A stretch of DNA of 64,000 nucleotides from Alnus glutinosa. Lineage: Eukaryota; Streptophyta; Magnoliopsida; Fagales; Betulaceae. The notes beneath the pieces were generated by a model, which made no database searches, was not told the origin of the DNA, and worked only from the letters and a program-made list of their open reading frames with translations. Position 1 is the first letter of the stretch. Each line of letters starts with the position of its first letter. Positions 61,358 to 64,000 of this stretch are shown here, in pieces. The position numbers were made by a program, and so were the translations under genes. The stretch covers positions 28,602,544 through 28,666,543 of the forward strand of contig NC_084887.1 of NCBI RefSeq assembly GCF_958979055.1, read 5' to 3'.

Positions 61358-62035
61358 CTTACATTCTCCAATTCATCAAAGTACTTGAGCTTACTATGAA
61401 GTGCTTCTGCAAATTCAATCAGTCTTTGCTTCTCTATGACCTGCAACAAGAACAGAAAAGTGAGAGAACAAGTCAACTATTTTAAACAAAGGTTACTGCC
61501 TCCAGTATTTCAAATTCAATCAGTCTTTGCTCATGTTTTTTGTTGAACCTCCAGAGAGTGCAGCAAAACTATCAGAAGATTTGTGGACTTGTGAAGTGAC
61601 ATTAAGATAAGAAATGGGAGAAAAACACACCAGCCGGTCACACACATCATGAAGAGTTTTTGACTTTTGTCTTTGTAGCTACTGTCTGGTGCTCCAGCTG
61701 TAGTCCATCAAAGCAGTGTAGGGTGTCATCCATCTGCTCAAAAGGGAACTCAAACATCGTACAGCTTCAAATCCAAACGAAAAAAGTGCAGCTTAGGAGA
61801 CCAATAGATGTAAAAATAGACTGACCTGACTAAGCAAACCATCACATGTCTATATGCGCTCTGTTAGAGAGTTTACATACTGTTGATATTTCTCCTCTAT
61901 CCAAGGAAATAAACGAATGAGGTGAAATAAGCATTTATTCACACATACGAATGCAGAAAAATATGCTACAATGAAAAATCATCCACTAACCTCTGACGTC
62001 ATTGCCAATTCAAGATCGTTAAACCACTTGTAAAA
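61358..62035 (-). pseudogene. COG3: Captured COG3 gene fragment (4 exons, broken)
   Basis: Conserved oligomeric Golgi complex subunit 3, a vesicle-tethering subunit. Exon-like pieces in transcript order: 62035-61991 (FYKWFNDLELAMTSE), about 61901-61825 (EEKYQQYVNSLTERI, stop, TCDGLLSQ), 61733-61631 (MDDTLHCFDGLQLEHQTVATKTK, then shifted LHDVCDRL) and 61440-61358 ([18 protein letters not shown] then YFDELENV). Splice sites mostly survive. Damage: the Gln codon in the RIQTCDGLL stretch is TAG, and an extra 7 bases (GTCAAAA) after ATKTK shift the frame. Only a middle part of COG3 is present and it lies inside the CACTA-like element, so it is a captured, decayed copy and not the working gene. Confidence 0.8.
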
Positions 62036-63133
62036 CTGCAACATTAAGGGAAGGCAGATGAATCAAACCAAAAGCTTTAGATGCAAGTCTCATTTAGCAT
62101 GCAATTTTACTGTTGGTTTCCGGGTGAGAGACGGTAAATTGCAAGTCCACCTGAAGGGAAACAGAACAGAAGCAATTTATGGGCCTACTTGGTTCCACTA
62201 CCATATCTCAAAGCAGAACACTACAATTTCCGTTCAACGTACCCATAAATAAAGATGCGAAACATACAACCAAAAGTGGCAGCTAAAATATCACTTAGAC
62301 ATAACCTAATCGATACCCAGAACCATTCATAACTTTTGCAATTAATACCCAATAACAGATAATGCAATTGACATTTAAGGCAATTCAAATCCACAAAACA
62401 TGATTGCACAGAAGAGAAGAAAAAGTAGCGATAAATAATTTCACAAACTCATCTAAGGATCAGTGAGAGAAATAGATCAAGTCTAAAACGAAAATTCTTG
62501 GTGCTATTCCAATACAAACCCTACAAAAATAGTGAAATAATTTTAAGAAGAGGAAGTATGAGAATAAGTATCAAACGCAACCACAGAGTTATATCTACAT
62601 CATCTATATGAACATTGTTAGGATATTCGAGAAGGACCAGATGTTCTTTAGAATATTGTGAAGCAAACCCTAGAAAATAAGGATCGGATATTCTTTAGAA
62701 GGAATGGAAGTTCATACCTTTGCAAGAAGGATCTCTGATTCCTTGAAGGAACGATCTCTAATTCCTAGAAAAAATTTATGGGTTTGAGAGAGAACGAGAC
62801 GAACTGAAACGAAAGAGGATGGAGGGAGTAGAGGCGGAAGGGAAAAGTGGGAAAAGAAAAGGGAAAAGCTGGGAAAAGGCAGAGGTTTCTCGTGCACGGG
62901 GCTAAGCATATTAAGTCATTTTTCCCGTCGTTTCAGAAACCAACCGACGCTAAAAAATGAATATTAGCGTCGTTTTTTCTAAAGCGACGTTATTGTACTT
63001 CGTTTTAAAATAACGACGTTAACTAACGTCACTTGTGATTCAAACGACGTGAATTACTATATTTAGTGTTGTTTTATTTAAATGCCACCAATAAAAATGT
63101 CACCAAAACCCTTCTTCTTCTTTTTTTGTAGTG

Positions 63134-64000
63134 AGCCAAATACTTTAACAAATAGTAGGCACTCGTCTTTCTAACATAGCATTACTTCATAAACATGGAA
63201 AACACCAAAATGATTCGTCATAAAAATAAGGGTGATCAACTTGAAAATTAATAAGAAAGGCCAGAGGAACTTGTATATATGGAGGTAGCTTAATGAGATA
63301 GGCAAGAAATAGGGCATCAACTACTAAGCTTCAAACCTGCAGTTTATGACATTCAAATCCTCTATCTGCCCCAGTGACATATGATCATGCAGATTTTGTG
63401 ATGGAATTAAATGACAGGATCATACTTACTTTGTAATGGAGGTCACATCCTAACCAAATAACAAATTGTAGAGGAGTTATTTGGACAAAATTAAATTTAT
63501 ATATTTTTTCTTTTCCAATTGGCTAGGCAGGTTCAAACTTAATTTATTAAAACCTAAGAAGTCTTAAGAGGAAAGGACAAAAGATGCGGTATAAGAACAA
63601 CAAGACTTAACCACCATGCCACATACAAAGGTAACTTGCCACCCCCTGCAAAGTAATAAAAATCTTATAAGCTCAAAAATTTATCTCAATAAATATCCAC
63701 TTGTATACTCTATCCCAATCTAGAGACCAATTGGGAGAAGGTAAACTATGCAAACCAATATTAGCTTAAAATTACTAAGCAAACTCCAAAATGATGGAAA
63801 ATGGGAATTAAAGATATGATTTTCCTAGCTTCTCTATAGCAAACTATAGATATCAATTCTAAAAAAGACACCAAAGCCTTGAATGTCCAACTGTCTCAGG
63901 AATATTCAAAAAAACATATGTACACTTTTGATTTAATGTTTTTAACTACATCAAGGATCTCATAATGTTGATTTTCAAAGATTCACTAAAGATTAGAAAT
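63134..64000. other. Gene-free stretch to window end
   Basis: AT-rich; no gene, RNA or clear repeat recognised. Confidence 0.4.

Larger units (their letters stand above)
59735..63133. mobile_element. CACTA-like non-autonomous transposon carrying COG3 exons
   Basis: Left end CACTCCAAGAAATTCG and right end, in reverse, CACTACAAAAAAAGAAG match the CACTA (En/Spm) terminal consensus. Both ends are followed inward by subterminal repeats with TTAGCGTCG (59755-60350 on the left, 62935-63060 on the right). About 3.4 kb, no transposase. The interior holds minus-strand exons of COG3 with introns, plus a C/T-rich leader-like segment near 62700-62900. The flanking 3 bases are GCT and AGC, which are not a direct 3-bp duplication but extend the inverted repeat, so exact ends need confirmation. 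Confidence 0.7.

Overview
The window is nuclear DNA of a flowering plant, most likely a woody eudicot. It is AT-rich, its genes have many GT-AG introns, its proteins are plant-specific or plant-like (RBL9-type rhomboid, AWPM-19, plant 14-3-3), and the space between genes is filled with plant L1-type LINEs, LTR remnants, MITEs and a CACTA-like transposon. I cannot name the species from sequence alone. No rRNA, tRNA gene, CRISPR array or bacterial operon was seen.

Six protein genes can be assembled exon by exon with every reading frame closing. RBL9-like chloroplast rhomboid (+, 13332-16789, 6 coding exons, 492 aa). AWPM-19/PM19-like membrane protein (+, 21144-21947, 4 exons, 179 aa). RCC1-repeat protein (-, 30529-22263, 11 exons, 402 aa). 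14-3-3 protein (-, 35943-33893, 4 coding exons plus a 5'UTR intron, 267 aa). CMC1-like twin CX9C mitochondrial protein (+, 42639-45978, 3 exons, 93 aa). CCT6, the zeta subunit of the TCP-1/CCT chaperonin (-, 55984-49028, 15 exons, 535 aa). The last four come in the order I recall for Arabidopsis At5g16040-At5g16070 (RCC1, GRF5, CMC1-like, CCT6), so 22-56 kb looks like an old conserved block stretched by transposons.

Layout. 0-12 kb is transposon territory: the 3' part of one L1; a band of old LTR relics and a MITE; then a complete insertion story at 5124-11178, in which an internally deleted L1 with a 17-bp target-site duplication was itself hit by a 3,028-bp solo LTR with a 5-bp duplication; then a Harbinger-like element. 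12-17 kb holds RBL9. 17-21 kb holds a SINE, a broken plastid-protein-like exon and a long-hairpin MITE split by a poly(A)-tailed insertion. 21-37 kb holds AWPM-19, RCC1 (whose 4-kb intron 5 contains a Harbinger-like element that carries an L1 with a 600-codon intact ORF), another L1, and the 14-3-3 gene. 37-42 kb is gene-free and rich in small inverted repeats. 42-56 kb holds CMC1 and CCT6. 56-59.7 kb has a hairpin MITE and a diverged three-unit tandem repeat. 59.7-63.1 kb is a CACTA-like element whose 5' subterminal part is an array of GTCGAC-centred palindromes. Its interior carries broken exons of COG3, a Golgi tether subunit, which makes it a candidate gene-capturing (Pack-type) transposon.

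The genes are housekeeping or organelle/membrane functions (cytosolic chaperonin, respiratory-chain assembly, phosphoprotein adaptor, chloroplast rhomboid, stress-related plasma-membrane protein) and do not form one pathway. The novelty is in the transposon biology and a few gene-structure oddities: a Thr in the rhomboid catalytic Ser position, a duplicated exon end with a second splice donor in the 14-3-3 gene, and LINE insertions so short that only a poly(A) tail and a few bases remain.
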